Source: JACKNG01 sp040220855 (GTDB lineage: Bacteria > Pseudomonadota > Gammaproteobacteria > Ga0077536). Taken from it: a stretch of DNA of 64,000 nucleotides. The DNA is taken from NCBI GenBank assembly GCA_040220855.1, contig JAVJVZ010000057.1, forward strand, positions 20,504-84,503, read 5' to 3'. Shown one piece after another: positions 50,496-59,782 of the stretch (the first letter of the stretch is position 1; every line of letters starts with the position of its first letter). The position numbers and the translations under genes are program-made. The notes beneath the pieces are model-generated. The model ran no database searches, was not told the origin of the DNA, and saw nothing but the letters and a program-made list of their open reading frames with translations.

Positions 50496-51550
50496 CCGGC
50501 AGCGACTTCGCCACGCGGCTGGTTGCCTGGCAGGCCGCGCAGGGGCGCCACGATCTGCCCTGGCAGCGCGAGCGCAGCCCCTACCGCGTATGGCTCTCGG
50601 AGATCATGCTGCAGCAGACCCAGGTCGCCACCGTCATCCCTTATTTCGAACGCTTCACCGCGCGCTTCGCCGACGTCTCCGCGCTCGCCGCCGCCGATCT
50701 CGACGAGGTGCTGCACCTGTGGTCGGGACTCGGCTACTACAGCCGTGCGCGCAACCTGCACGCCACCGCGAAGCGCGTCTGTGCCGAGCACGGCGGCGTG
50801 TTCCCGCGCAACCAGGACGCGCTACTCGCCCTGCCGGGCATCGGCCGCTCGACCGCGGCCGCGATCATCGCGCTCGCCCACGACGAACCGGCCGCGATTC
50901 TCGACGGCAACGTCAAGCGCGTGCTCGCACGCTACCACGCCGAACCCGGCTGGCCGGGCGAGAGCGCGGTCGCGAAGCGCCTCTGGGATCATGCCGCGCA
51001 CCACCTGCCGGCGCACGGCGCGCGCGCCTACACCCAGGCGCTGATGGATCTCGGCGCGACGGTGTGCACGCGGTCCAATCCCGCCTGCGCACGCTGCCCG
51101 CTGGCGACGGACTGCGCGGCTCGTGCTGCCGGTAACCCCGCCGACTACCCCGGCAGGCGACCGCGCCGCGCGCTGCCGATCCGCGCCACTTGTTTTCTCA
51201 TCATCGAGAACGCGGCCGGCGAGGTGCTGCTCGAGCGGCGCCCGCCGAACGGTGTCTGGGGCGGGCTGTGGTGCTTTCCCGAAGCGCCCGATGCGGGCAC
51301 CGTGGCGACACGCATGCTCGAGCTCGGCTTCGCCGGCCATCGCGAGGTGACCTGCCTCGATGCCATCTCGCATACCTTCACGCACTTCCGCCTCGACATC
51401 ACGCCGATTCTCCTGCGTGCGGACAGCGCACCCCGACAGGTGCGCGAGCGCGACGGCCTGCGCTGGTATTCGACCGACGATTCGACAAGAATTGGCCTAT
51501 CCGCCCCGGTCGCGCGGTTGCTCGCCGCGCGGCCTCGCCACGCACCCTGA
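50492..51550 (+). CDS. mutY: A/G-specific adenine DNA glycosylase MutY
   Basis: A 352-residue base-excision enzyme that removes adenine opposite 8-oxoguanine. Numbering equals E. coli: Glu37 in SEIMLQQTQVATVIPYFERF, catalytic Asp138 in ILDGNVKRVLAR, and the 4Fe-4S cysteines 192, 199, 202 and 208 (CTRSNPACARCPLATDC). The helix-hairpin-helix LPGIGRSTAAAI is present. The C-terminal Nudix-like domain (NAAGEVLLERRPPNGVWGGLWCFPE) recognises 8-oxoG. The ATG overlaps the preceding stop (ATGA). yggX follows, as in enterobacteria and many others. Confidence 0.97.
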   Translation: MTGSDFATRLVAWQAAQGRHDLPWQRERSPYRVWLSEIMLQQTQVATVIPYFERFTARFADVSALAAADLDEVLHLWSGLGYYSRARNLHATAKRVCAEHGGVFPRNQDALLALPGIGRSTAAAIIALAHDEPAAILDGNVKRVLARYHAEPGWPGESAVAKRLWDHAAHHLPAHGARAYTQALMDLGATVCTRSNPACARCPLATDCAARAAGNPADYPGRRPRRALPIRATCFLIIENAAGEVLLERRPPNGVWGGLWCFPEAPDAGTVATRMLELGFAGHREVTCLDAISHTFTHFRLDITPILLRADSAPRQVRERDGLRWYSTDDSTRIGLSAPVARLLAARPRHAP

Positions 51551-51625
51551 TGCGGCCTACGTACACGCTGTTGCGGGCATCCGCAACGTCACCCGCTGCG
51601 ACCTGATCCGCGAGGAATCCACCCC

Positions 51626-51898
51626 ATGTCCAGAACCGTTCAATGCGTCAAGCTCGGCCGCGAAGCCGAGGGCCTCAAGATGCCGCCCTACCCCGGCCCG
51701 CTCGGCCAGCGCCTGTTCGAGAATGTCAGCCGCGAAGCGTGGCAGATGTGGCTGCAGCACCAGACCATGCTCATCAACGAGTACCGCCTGACCCCGATCG
51801 AACCGAAGGATCGCGCCTTCCTCGAGACCGAGTTGGAGAAGTTCTTTTTCGGCGAGGGCTCCGAGAAGCCGAAGGAGTTCGTCGACCCGAACGCCTGA
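51626..51898 (+). CDS. yggX: YggX family iron/oxidative-damage protection protein
   Basis: At 90 residues it has the usual YggX length and sequence: MSRTVQCVKLGREAEGLKMP, LGQRLFENVSREAWQMWLQHQTMLINEYRL and the C-terminal FFFGEGSEKPKEFVDP. In enterobacteria YggX limits iron-driven oxidative damage and iron release. Placement 75 bases after mutY is a widely kept order. There is a likely ribosome site (GAGGAAT) before the ATG. Confidence 0.95.
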   Translation: MSRTVQCVKLGREAEGLKMPPYPGPLGQRLFENVSREAWQMWLQHQTMLINEYRLTPIEPKDRAFLETELEKFFFGEGSEKPKEFVDPNA

Positions 51899-51961
51899 AC
51901 GCGCTGGGCACTCCGTGCTGGCACGCGCCACGCAGCCAGCCGGCATGCGCGCTGCGCACGT

Positions 51962-52723
51962 TCAGCTCGCGAGCCACAGCCAGGCCCCGGCGGCAATCAT
52001 GGCGAGCCCGGGCAGGCGCGCGACCCACGGGCCCGCCGGCAGCAGGCGCTCGGCAAGAATGAACCCCGCCAGCAGGACCATCGTCACCACGCTCATCGCG
52101 CCGCCGACGAACATCAACACCATCAGCACCCAGCAACAGCCGATGCAGTAGAGGCCGTGGGCGAGCCCCATGCGGAAACTGCCGCCGAGGCCGTTGCGCC
52201 AATGGCCGAGGAAGTAGCCGAGCGGGCTGCGACAGTGCGACAGGCACGCTTCCTTGGCCGGCGTGAGCTGGTAGAAGCCAGCCGCCATCAGCAGGCCACC
52301 GCCGAGGCCGGTGCCGGCGCTCAGCATCATGCCGTGCAGCCAGCCGGCGGCATGCAGCGCCCACTGCACGGGCGCGGCGAGCAGCGCGAAGGCACTCCAG
52401 CCGGCAAGGTAGCCGCTGGCGAACAGGCCGGTCGCGAGATTGCGCCGCGGTTGCTTGTAGATCTGCCGGTGCACGATGGCCATCGGCACCACCGCCGGGA
52501 TCATCATCGCGATCATCATCACCACCCACATCACCGCCGCCGCGGCGATATAGGGCAGCGGTTCGCCGGGGCGCATCATGAGCCACATCAGCTGCGCCAC
52601 CGGGCCATCGCCCTGCATCGTGCGCATCGCCTCTTCCGAGGCGACGAGGAAGGCCCAGGCGAGCGCGGCGATGGCGGCGAGTGCGAGCCAGGCGAGCTGG
52701 CGGCGCAGCGCGGTGAGCGTCAC
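51962..52723 (-). CDS. DUF2182 integral membrane protein
   Basis: A 253-residue membrane protein with about seven hydrophobic helices, of the DUF2182 family. Typical pieces are an N-terminal LAWLALAAIAALAWAFLV, MWVVMMIAMMIPAVVPMAIVHR (the conserved MMxAMMxP segment), QLTPAKEACLSHCRSP, and GLAHGLYCIGCCWVLM with cysteines that may bind metal. Start chosen as the GTG at 52723; longer starts lie inside the neighbour. It follows the DUF1326 gene by 35 bases. The two families are often adjacent in genomes, which suggests one function, perhaps metal handling; it is not known. Confidence 0.85.
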   Translation of the reverse strand: MTLTALRRQLAWLALAAIAALAWAFLVASEEAMRTMQGDGPVAQLMWLMMRPGEPLPYIAAAAVMWVVMMIAMMIPAVVPMAIVHRQIYKQPRRNLATGLFASGYLAGWSAFALLAAPVQWALHAAGWLHGMMLSAGTGLGGGLLMAAGFYQLTPAKEACLSHCRSPLGYFLGHWRNGLGGSFRMGLAHGLYCIGCCWVLMVLMFVGGAMSVVTMVLLAGFILAERLLPAGPWVARLPGLAMIAAGAWLWLAS

Positions 52724-52758
52724 CCCGCCGCGTGGCGGGGCGACGTGGTGCGGCGTGC

Positions 52759-53385
52759 TCAGGCGACCTCGCCGGCCCAGTCGAAGGGCGCGAAGTGCCC
52801 GTTGGTGCGGCCGGAGTTGTCCTGCCAGTCGATGCCGAACGCCTTGATCACGTTGCGCATCGCGGCGGCCAGGTTGAGCCGCTTGTTGACCGGGTGGAAG
52901 GTGTTGTCGATGGCGATGCACTCGCCTTCTGCCGTGAGACTCTCGATGCCGACCACGGCCTGGTCGAGCATGCCGTCGATCTTCACGCGAACCTCGTGGC
53001 CTTCCTTGACGAACGCGATCGGCGCGCGCTCGACGCCACGGAAATCGCTGATCAGCGGCGCGAACTTGCCCGGGCCATCACCAGCGTTCGGCCCGCAGAT
53101 GGCGGCAATCGCCGCTACCTGCTCGTCGCTCGCCGACGGGTCGACGACGAGCCCGCCAATCCACTCGCCCTCGGCCATGATCGCCTTCGACTGCGCGAAG
53201 AACACCCAGCGCACCCCGGCCAGCGAGACGTCGCCGAAGCGGCCATCGGTGGTATCGAAAGCCAGCGCCACCTTGCAGAAGTCATGGGTGGCCGGCGTGG
53301 TCGAGTTCTTGGTGATGCAGGGGCACAGGAAATCGCAGCTGCAGGCTTCCATGTACTCCCCTTTCGCGGTCCACTTCGTGCCCAT
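52759..53385 (-). CDS. DUF1326 protein
   Basis: A 208-residue soluble protein of the DUF1326 family: MGTKWTAKGEYMEACSCDFLCPCITKN opens it with three cysteines in a CSCxxxCPC arrangement of metal-site character, and WVFFAQSKAIMAEGEWIGGLVVDPSASDEQ follows. The C-terminal third has ECIAIDNTFHPVNKRLNLAAAM. The ATG at 53385 follows GGGGAGGTCG, a strong ribosome site. It is the first gene of the pair with the DUF2182 membrane protein. The biochemical role is unknown. Confidence 0.85.
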   Translation of the reverse strand: MGTKWTAKGEYMEACSCDFLCPCITKNSTTPATHDFCKVALAFDTTDGRFGDVSLAGVRWVFFAQSKAIMAEGEWIGGLVVDPSASDEQVAAIAAICGPNAGDGPGKFAPLISDFRGVERAPIAFVKEGHEVRVKIDGMLDQAVVGIESLTAEGECIAIDNTFHPVNKRLNLAAAMRNVIKAFGIDWQDNSGRTNGHFAPFDWAGEVA

Positions 53386-53602
53386 CTTCGACCTCCCCGG
53401 CAACACGCCCGATGACAGTACGCGCCATGGTCACGCGCCCCCCCGCCGAGGTCAACCCGCACCGCGGACGGCGGGTTGACTCGCCGCGGCGCACTGGCTT
53501 TAATAGCGCCCCTTCGGGCCTCGCCGCCACGCCGGCCAGCCACCCGACGGCAGCCGCCACCGCGCCCTCCAACGGCGCTCCAACGGCCGCCCCTCCCGCC
53601 CT

Positions 53603-53678
<76 letters not shown>

Positions 53679-53748
53679 TATCCGCGCCTGGCGTTCGCTT
53701 CGCCCGATTACCGGCTCCCAGGCCTCCGCGCGAGAACACGATCCGTCG

Positions 53749-54783
53749 TCAACGAAGCTCCTCGAGGAAATCGATCAGCAGTCGATTGGTCTCCTCCGGC
53801 CGTTCCTGCTGAATCCAGTGCCCGCAACCGGTGAGGATGGTCTCGCCGCGGTAGTCGGCCATGACTTCGCTCGCGCGCGCGCGTGACTCGGCGCCCCACC
53901 AGGTGGCGACGTCGAGATCGGCGCCGATGAAGTACGCCGGCACGGCGAGCTTCGTCGCTGCGTGGGGTTCGAGGACCTTCTGGTCATTGGGCAGGTTGCG
54001 GTAGAACGAAAGCGGCCCGTGGAAGCCGGAGCGCTGGAAGGCTTCGACGTAGACGGCGAGGTCGGCCTCGCTCAACCACGGTACCGGCTGCGCCTTCGCG
54101 AAGCGCTCGCGCATGCGGGTGCCGTGGGGGATGCACAGCGCGCTCTCGCGAATCAGCGTGATCGGGTCCACGCCCCCGAGCGAGAAGCCGGCTGCGCTGA
54201 GACCTTCGCCGGAGACGGAATACATGAGGTCGGCGATCCAGCCGGGCAGGTCGGCTTCGATCTCGTCGATGATCGGCCCGAGCGTGCTCCAGTAGGTGTG
54301 ATAGAAATCCTGGCCCGGCCCGGCCAGCTCGTGCTGGTACGCTTCCAGCGGTCGCTCGCCGAACGGGTTGCCCGGCACGCCGATGAGGCCCTGCCCCGCG
54401 AACGGCACGCTCATGCCGACCACGCCGCGAAAGACTTCGGGATGCAACCACGCCGCACTCCACGCGACGGGCGCGCCCCAGTCGTGGCCGACGACGACGG
54501 CGTCCTGCGCACCGAGCGCTGCGACCACGCCGACGAGATCGCCCACCAGCTTGTCGATGCGGTAGGCATCCGGGTGCCAGAACTTCGACGAGCGCCCGTA
54601 ACCGCGCTGCTCGATGGCGACGGCGCGATAGCCGGCCGCGGCGAGCGCCGGCAGCTGGTGGCGCCAGGAGTAGGCGAGCTCGGGAAAACCGTGGACGAGG
54701 AGCACCAGCGGGCCTTCGCCCTGGGTGACGGCATAGATGCGTGTACCGTCTATGTCGAGCCAATGTTCGGTGGATTCGGACAC
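53749..54783 (-). CDS. Epoxide hydrolase (alpha/beta hydrolase)
   Basis: A 344-residue alpha/beta hydrolase of the soluble epoxide hydrolase type. HGFPE (oxyanion HGxP) comes at about residue 31, the nucleophile is Asp in VVGHDWGAPVAW, and the catalytic His is in TGCGHWIQQERPEE. The cap region with FYHTYWSTLGPIIDEIEAD would carry the ring-opening tyrosines. A haloalkane dehalogenase would have HxWG with Trp at the cap; the HGFP plus HDWG pair favours epoxide hydrolase. The GTG at 54783 is used because GGGAGAAC precedes it. It lies downstream of, and opposite to, the tRNA. The natural epoxide is unknown. Confidence 0.88.
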   Translation of the reverse strand: MSESTEHWLDIDGTRIYAVTQGEGPLVLLVHGFPELAYSWRHQLPALAAAGYRAVAIEQRGYGRSSKFWHPDAYRIDKLVGDLVGVVAALGAQDAVVVGHDWGAPVAWSAAWLHPEVFRGVVGMSVPFAGQGLIGVPGNPFGERPLEAYQHELAGPGQDFYHTYWSTLGPIIDEIEADLPGWIADLMYSVSGEGLSAAGFSLGGVDPITLIRESALCIPHGTRMRERFAKAQPVPWLSEADLAVYVEAFQRSGFHGPLSFYRNLPNDQKVLEPHAATKLAVPAYFIGADLDVATWWGAESRARASEVMADYRGETILTGCGHWIQQERPEETNRLLIDFLEELR

Positions 54784-55258
54784 GGATGTTCTCCCATGAG
54801 GTCGGGGTTCTCGCGCACGCTGCACGGCACGACGTGCCCTGTGCGTGGTTCAGGTACATCACCGGGACCGCCGGGCATGCCGGCGCAGAGCGCTGCATGG
54901 CTAGCGGGCAACAGCGTATGCGCTACGCGGCCATGATGTCACCGCCTACGGTGCGGCCCGACGCGCACCCGCGCGCACAGGATGCACGTGCGTAGCGGTT
55001 CTTTCGTTCGCTTCGAGGCACGGCGAACGGCCTTTGGCAACCGCAAGCGCCGGCAACGCAGCGCTGCCCGTGTTCGCGCACGCCGGCCGTAGCGCCGCGA
55101 AATGCCGGCCGCGGGGTTACGTTAAGCATTGTTGCCTCACCTGCCCGGCGATGAGGGTGAGGTTATCCTCTGGCTGCAGCGGCGCCATCGACGTGCGTGC
55201 GGCGCCGCCACGGAATGCATCACCCCAGGCCGAAGTACTGGGCGGAGGACGAGAGAAC
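54784..55258. other. 475-base gap before the Sel1-repeat gene
   Basis: The gap holds promoters for the divergent epoxide hydrolase and Sel1-repeat genes. An imperfectly placed inverted repeat, CCTCACC (55135-55141) with GGTGAGG (55156-55162), and a TTACGTTAAG stretch near 55117 are the only marks seen. No gene, RNA or repeat family is supported. Confidence 0.45.
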
Positions 55259-57847
55259 ATGGAAGCCATCGCGACCCACACGCAGAACCACGCCTGCTTC
55301 GGCAAGCCTGCATGCAGGCGTCGCGAGATGCTCCCAGGCACTCGCTCCCTGGCCAGGCTGGCTGCCCTGCTGCTGGTCTTCACGTGCAGCGCTCATGCCG
55401 CAATGGATGCGCAGCCGCCCGCCGATCAGGCGACGGGTGAGATGCCAATCGCAAGCCCACTCGCCGCGAGCGGGGCACTCGAGCGCAAGGAGCTCGACCT
55501 CGAGTTCTTCGGCGTGATCGCGCACGGCAGCGATTCGTTCCATGGGCTCGAGCTGCCCGCCGCTCTGGCGCCGGCCGTCGAGCTGCTGGCTGCGCAGCGC
55601 GCCGGCGATGCGCTCGCCCTGTTGTCCGACGAAAGCTTCGACGCCGTGCCTCATGCCCGTGTGCTGCAGGACGCGCTGATCATCGATCTCGGACCACCGG
55701 AGGCACGTGCCGCGGCCCGCGAGCGCCTGCGCGCGGCTGCAGCGGATGGCAATCTCATCGCGCTGTATGCCGCCGGCGCCGATGCCTGGCTCAACGGCTC
55801 ATCGCCGGCACAACGACAGGACGGCATTGCCTGGCTGCTCGCAGCAGCCGAACGCGATCATCCCGAAGCGCAGCTGCTGCTCGGTGCGGCCTACCTCGAT
55901 GCGCGCGGACCCGTGCCGGACGTTGCGCGCGGCATCCGCTGGATCCGGCTCGCCGCAACCGCGCAACTGGCACGCGCCGAACTCGCCTACGCCATGCTCG
56001 TCAACGCGGGCCTTACCGAGGATGCGCCGGCAACGACGCTCGACTGGTTGCAACGCGCTGCCGCCCACGGCGAGCCGGAAGCTTTGAAGTTCCTCGGCGA
56101 TGCATACGCCGGCGGGATACACGTCGCCGCGGATGCGGCCGAGGCAACGAACTGGTACCGACAGGCATTCAGCGGCATGCTGCCCTGGGCCGAGGCCGGC
56201 ATTGCGCATTACCAGGAACGCATCGCGCACCTCTGCTACGAAGGCCTTGGCGTGGCTGTCGACTATGACCAGGCACACGACTGGTTCGCGAAGGCCGCGC
56301 AGCAGGGCAACGCCGAAGCGCAATTCATGATGGGCGTGCTGCATGATTTCGGTCGGCTCGGCGAACCCGACCCGGCAGCCGCGGTGGCATGGTACGAGCG
56401 CGCCGCCGCGCAGGGCCACGGGACGGCCGCGCAGAACCTGGGCGTCGCCTACCGGCACGGCCGCGGCGTGCCGCGTGATCTCGCGAAGATGATCGCGTGG
56501 TACACGCGCGCCGCCGAGGCCGGGGAGCCCGAGGCACAGCACTTTCTCGCCGACAAGTACCTGCACGGTATCGGCGTCGACAAGGATGCGGCGCAATGGC
56601 TGCGCTGGGTGCGCCAGGCGGCCGCGAATGGCGTCGTCGCGGCCCAGGCATCACTGGGGCGCGGGCTCTACACCTTCGACGACATCGCGCGCGATCCCGA
56701 CGAAGCACGGCAGTGGCTGGAACGCGCGGCCGCTGCCGGCAGCGCCGAGGCACGCGCCGATCTCGCCATCATGCTGCGCGATGGCATCGGGGTGGCGCCC
56801 GATCCGGCCCAGGGTCTCGCCCTGCTGCGCGACCTTGCGGAGGACGGCGACGGCTATGCGCAGCTCATGCTCGGCACCGCCCTCGAAGGCGGCGAACATG
56901 TCGCGCCCGATCCCGCCGCTGCCGTCGCATGGTACGAGCGCGCGGCAGCCAGCGGGTTCGACGTCGGCTACCTGAATGCCGGGGCCCTTTACTACCAGGC
57001 CGATTCACCCGTGCATGATTACGCCAAGGCACGCGATCGGCTCACGAGGGCGGCAGCCGCGGGCCATGCTCACGCCAATTTCATGCTCGCCTTCATGTAC
57101 AGCGAGGGCTGGGGCGTCGAACGCAGCGAGGAACGCGCGCTGGCCCTGCACCTCGCTGCGGCCGAGGCCGGTCATGCCGACGCGATGGCGGCTGCCGGCA
57201 GTTGCTACAGTCTCTGCGCCACCGCCCTGCAGGACGAAGCGGCGGCCATGCAGTGGCTCGAGCGCGCGGTCGCCAGCGGCAGCGCCGAAGGACACTACCA
57301 GCTCGGTTCGGTGTTCGAGACGGGCCGCTTCGGCACCACCGATCTCGACCGCGCACGTGCGCTCTACCGCGTGGCCGCGCAGCGCGAGCATGCCCACGCG
57401 GCCAACCAGCTCGCCGGCTTCTACTTCCACGGCCGCGGCGTGCCCAAGGACTACGCCGAGGCTTTCAAGTGGTACGAGGTCGCTGCCCGCGGCGGGCTGC
57501 CGATCGCCGACACGAACCTCGCCTACATGTACCTGCAGGGTCTCGGCACCACCAAGGATGCCGCCCTGGCGGCGGCGGCGTTCGAGCGCTCGGCCCAGGC
57601 CGGCATCACGGTCTCCCAGCTGATGCTCGCCAAGCTGCTCGCCGCCGGCCATGGCGTCACACGGGATCTCGAGCGCGCCTACCTGTGGCTGCTGATCAGG
57701 CTCGCACGTGGCGACGATGACGCCGAGGCCATGGCGTTCGCGCGCCAGCTCGTCCCCCACGTCCAGGCGGATGCGCGCCAGCGCGCGGAGCAGCGCGCGC
57801 AGGCCATGGTCGAGGCGCAGCCGCAACTCGTGACGGCATCGTTCTGA
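55259..57847 (+). CDS. Large exported Sel1-repeat protein
   Basis: An 862-residue protein built of about 17-18 Sel1-like repeats of 36 residues (pattern AxxWYxxAAxxGxxxAxxxLGxxYxxGxGVxxDxxxA), from about residue 175 to the end, which fold as an alpha-solenoid for protein contacts. The ATG at 55259 follows GGAGG; a second in-frame ATG at 55328 gives a cleaner signal peptide (MLPGTRSLARLAALLLVFTCSAHA), so either start is possible. The mature protein would be periplasmic or surface bound. A segment of about 130 residues after the signal is not repeated. A 9-bp-stem hairpin (57886-57908) follows. Confidence 0.85.
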   Translation: MEAIATHTQNHACFGKPACRRREMLPGTRSLARLAALLLVFTCSAHAAMDAQPPADQATGEMPIASPLAASGALERKELDLEFFGVIAHGSDSFHGLELPAALAPAVELLAAQRAGDALALLSDESFDAVPHARVLQDALIIDLGPPEARAAARERLRAAAADGNLIALYAAGADAWLNGSSPAQRQDGIAWLLAAAERDHPEAQLLLGAAYLDARGPVPDVARGIRWIRLAATAQLARAELAYAMLVNAGLTEDAPATTLDWLQRAAAHGEPEALKFLGDAYAGGIHVAADAAEATNWYRQAFSGMLPWAEAGIAHYQERIAHLCYEGLGVAVDYDQAHDWFAKAAQQGNAEAQFMMGVLHDFGRLGEPDPAAAVAWYERAAAQGHGTAAQNLGVAYRHGRGVPRDLAKMIAWYTRAAEAGEPEAQHFLADKYLHGIGVDKDAAQWLRWVRQAAANGVVAAQASLGRGLYTFDDIARDPDEARQWLERAAAAGSAEARADLAIMLRDGIGVAPDPAQGLALLRDLAEDGDGYAQLMLGTALEGGEHVAPDPAAAVAWYERAAASGFDVGYLNAGALYYQADSPVHDYAKARDRLTRAAAAGHAHANFMLAFMYSEGWGVERSEERALALHLAAAEAGHADAMAAAGSCYSLCATALQDEAAAMQWLERAVASGSAEGHYQLGSVFETGRFGTTDLDRARALYRVAAQREHAHAANQLAGFYFHGRGVPKDYAEAFKWYEVAARGGLPIADTNLAYMYLQGLGTTKDAALAAAAFERSAQAGITVSQLMLAKLLAAGHGVTRDLERAYLWLLIRLARGDDDAEAMAFARQLVPHVQADARQRAEQRAQAMVEAQPQLVTASF

Positions 57848-57885
57848 GGCGCGGAACGCTTGCGGTGCGGCCGCATCGTCGTGGC

Positions 57886-57908
57886 CGCGACGCGCTGCCC
57901 GCGTCGCG
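57886..57908 (+). terminator. Hairpin after the Sel1-repeat gene
   Basis: CGCGACGCG (57886-57894) and CGCGTCGCG (57900-57908) form a 9-bp stem with loop CTGCC, 39 bases after the stop codon. It has no T run but is strong enough to terminate. Confidence 0.45.
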
Positions 57909-57935
57909 AGGCTGGCCGGCTGCACGCCGGTCGGC

Positions 57936-57941
57936 TATGGT
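57936..57941 (+). promoter_or_regulatory. Candidate -10 box (TATGGT) for the NTF2-like gene
   Basis: TATGGT lies 33 bases before the ATG at 57974. It has no obvious -35. Similar in kind to the other hexamers of this window. Confidence 0.25.
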
Positions 57942-57973
57942 CGGATGCTTCCTCGGTCTCGTCGGATGAGTCC

Positions 57974-58363
57974 ATGACCTTGCACCCCGTGACTACCTGG
58001 CACCGCCTCGTCCGCGAGCACGACGTGCAGGGCCTCGATGCACTCCTCGACGACGATGTCGTCTTCGTCTCCCCGGTCGTACACACGCCGCAACGCGGCA
58101 AGGCGATCACCACGGCCTACCTCTCGGCCGCCTTCGCCGTCTTCTTCAATCCGAGCTTCCGCTACGTACGCGAGATTATCGGTGAGCGCGATGCGATGCT
58201 CGAGTTCGAGGTCGACATCGACGGTATCGCCGTCAACGGGGTGGACATCCTCCACTGGAACGATGCCGGCCGGATCACGGAATTCAAGGTGATGGTGCGG
58301 CCGCTCAAGGCCATCAACCTCGTACACCAGCGCATGGCGGCAATGCTCGAGGCAGCGCGTTGA
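57974..58363 (+). CDS. NTF2-like / SnoaL-type protein
   Basis: A 129-residue protein with the cone-shaped NTF2 fold pattern: a helix (WHRLVREHDVQGLDALLDDDVVFVSPVV), a strand-helix-strand core (SFRYVREIIGERDAMLEFEVDIDGIAVNGVDILHWNDAGRITEFKVMVRPL) and a final helix. Such proteins are either small enzymes (isomerases, hydratases) or ligand binders; the pocket residues are not decisive. The ATG at 57974 removes an arginine-rich non-coding-looking extension. It is read alone. Confidence 0.75.
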   Translation: MTLHPVTTWHRLVREHDVQGLDALLDDDVVFVSPVVHTPQRGKAITTAYLSAAFAVFFNPSFRYVREIIGERDAMLEFEVDIDGIAVNGVDILHWNDAGRITEFKVMVRPLKAINLVHQRMAAMLEAAR

Positions 58364-58496
58364 GCTGGTGGCACGGCCAGCAGGCCTGTCGCGGCATGCT
58401 GCGTGCGATTGCACGCCCGGCGCTTCGCTACCCTGCTGTGCAGTGCACGCGCCGTGCGCATGCCTACGCTCGGCACTGCATGGCGCCGGCACTTCG

Positions 58497-59120
58497 ATGA
58501 GCGAACCGCGGTTACCCATGCTCGTCGTCGGCTCGGCCTTGCTGCTGGCGGCGCTGGGCTGGTCCGGGATCGATCCCTACGATCGCACCACGTGGTGGCT
58601 GGAGGTGATGCCCGTGCTGCTCGTGCTCCCGCTGCTCTGGTTCACCTGGTCGCGCATGCCGCTCTCGACGCTGCTGTACGCGCTGATCTTCGTGCACGCG
58701 CTCGTGCTCATCCTCGGCGGGGCGTATTCCTACGCGCGCGTGCCACTCGGCTACGACATGCAGGCTTTTCTCGGTCTCGAGCGCAATCCCTACGACAAGA
58801 TCGGGCACTTCTTCCAGGGGCTGGTGCCGGCCATCGCGGCACGCGAAATCCTGTTGCGCGGTGGCCACCTCCAGCAAGGCCGCATGCTCACCTTCCTGCT
58901 GCTCAGTATCGTCCTCGCCATCAGTGCCACCTACGAGCTGCTCGAATGGGCTGCGGCGCTGGTGCTCGGCCAGGGAGCGGACGAGTTTCTGGGCACGCAG
59001 GGGGACCCCTGGGATACGCAGTCCGACATGTTCATGGCGTTGCTGGGTGCAATATGCGCACTCGCGCTGCTAAGTCGTGTCCACGATCGGCAGCTGGATA
59101 CAATCCACGGCCAACGCTGA
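58497..59120 (+). CDS. DUF2238 inner-membrane protein (YjdF-like)
   Basis: A 207-residue membrane protein with about six hydrophobic spans. It shows the DUF2238 signature: YDKIGHFFQGLVPAIAAREILLR and later SATYELLEWAAALVLGQGADEFLGTQGDPWDTQSDMFMALLGA, with acid and histidine residues that may form a metal or active site. E. coli YjdF is the model, of unknown function. The ATG at 58497 lies inside a region without a strong ribosome site. Confidence 0.85.
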   Translation: MSEPRLPMLVVGSALLLAALGWSGIDPYDRTTWWLEVMPVLLVLPLLWFTWSRMPLSTLLYALIFVHALVLILGGAYSYARVPLGYDMQAFLGLERNPYDKIGHFFQGLVPAIAAREILLRGGHLQQGRMLTFLLLSIVLAISATYELLEWAAALVLGQGADEFLGTQGDPWDTQSDMFMALLGAICALALLSRVHDRQLDTIHGQR

Positions 59121-59332
59121 TACGTCCGTTGCCGCGTGTCATCCGTGCAGCGTGTCGACGCGAGCTACGCGCTGCCTCCTGCGCGCCGCGCATCAGTCAC
59201 GCCATGCGGCCGCGCGGCACTGTTCATGGGGATATGCGCAATGCAGCTCCATGGCCGGGCCCGAGCGGCCCGCCAGTGACCGTTCGGGATTGCGCTAGAC
59301 TCTGTTGTCTCCTGCCAGTGAACAGCCCGCCG

Positions 59333-59758
59333 ATGCGCAAGAACCTCACCGCCGACGATCTCCGCGACCTGCTCGAAGCACCGCTGCTCGCGGTGCTGGC
59401 GACGCGCCGCCGCGACGGCACGATGCTGCTGTCGCCGGTGTGGCACGAGTGGCGCGATGGCGGCTTCTCGGTGGTCATCGAGGCCGACGACGTCAAGTCG
59501 CGCCACGTGCAGCACGATCCGCGGGTGACCCTGATCGTGGCCGAGCAGGCGCCGCCCTACCGTACCTTCGAGGTGCGCGGCCGCGCGCAGCTCAGCCGCC
59601 CTGCCGACCTGCAGGCGACGCTGACGCGCATCGCGACGCGCTACCTCGGTGCCGAGCGCGGGCGCGGCTATGCCGAGGACATGGACTGGCAGGGCGAGCT
59701 GCTCAGGCTCTCGCCGGGACAGACGCGTGGCTGGGATTACCGCGACGAGGTCGGCTGA
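59333..59758 (+). CDS. PPOX-class FMN/F420-binding split-barrel protein
   Basis: A 141-residue pyridoxamine-phosphate-oxidase-like protein. Strand-turn motifs APLLAVLATRRRDGTMLLSPVWHEW, FSVVIEADDVKSRHVQHDPRVTLIVAEQ and PYRTFEVRGRAQL are the typical flavin-binding split barrel. The substrate and cofactor (FMN or F420) are not clear. A GTG five codons upstream (59318) is an alternative start. A TAGACT hexamer at 59296-59301 may be its -10. It is convergent with the carotenoid-family gene. Confidence 0.85.
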   Translation: MRKNLTADDLRDLLEAPLLAVLATRRRDGTMLLSPVWHEWRDGGFSVVIEADDVKSRHVQHDPRVTLIVAEQAPPYRTFEVRGRAQLSRPADLQATLTRIATRYLGAERGRGYAEDMDWQGELLRLSPGQTRGWDYRDEVG

Positions 59759-59782
59759 GCAAGCCGCGCGCGGCGCAGGGTT

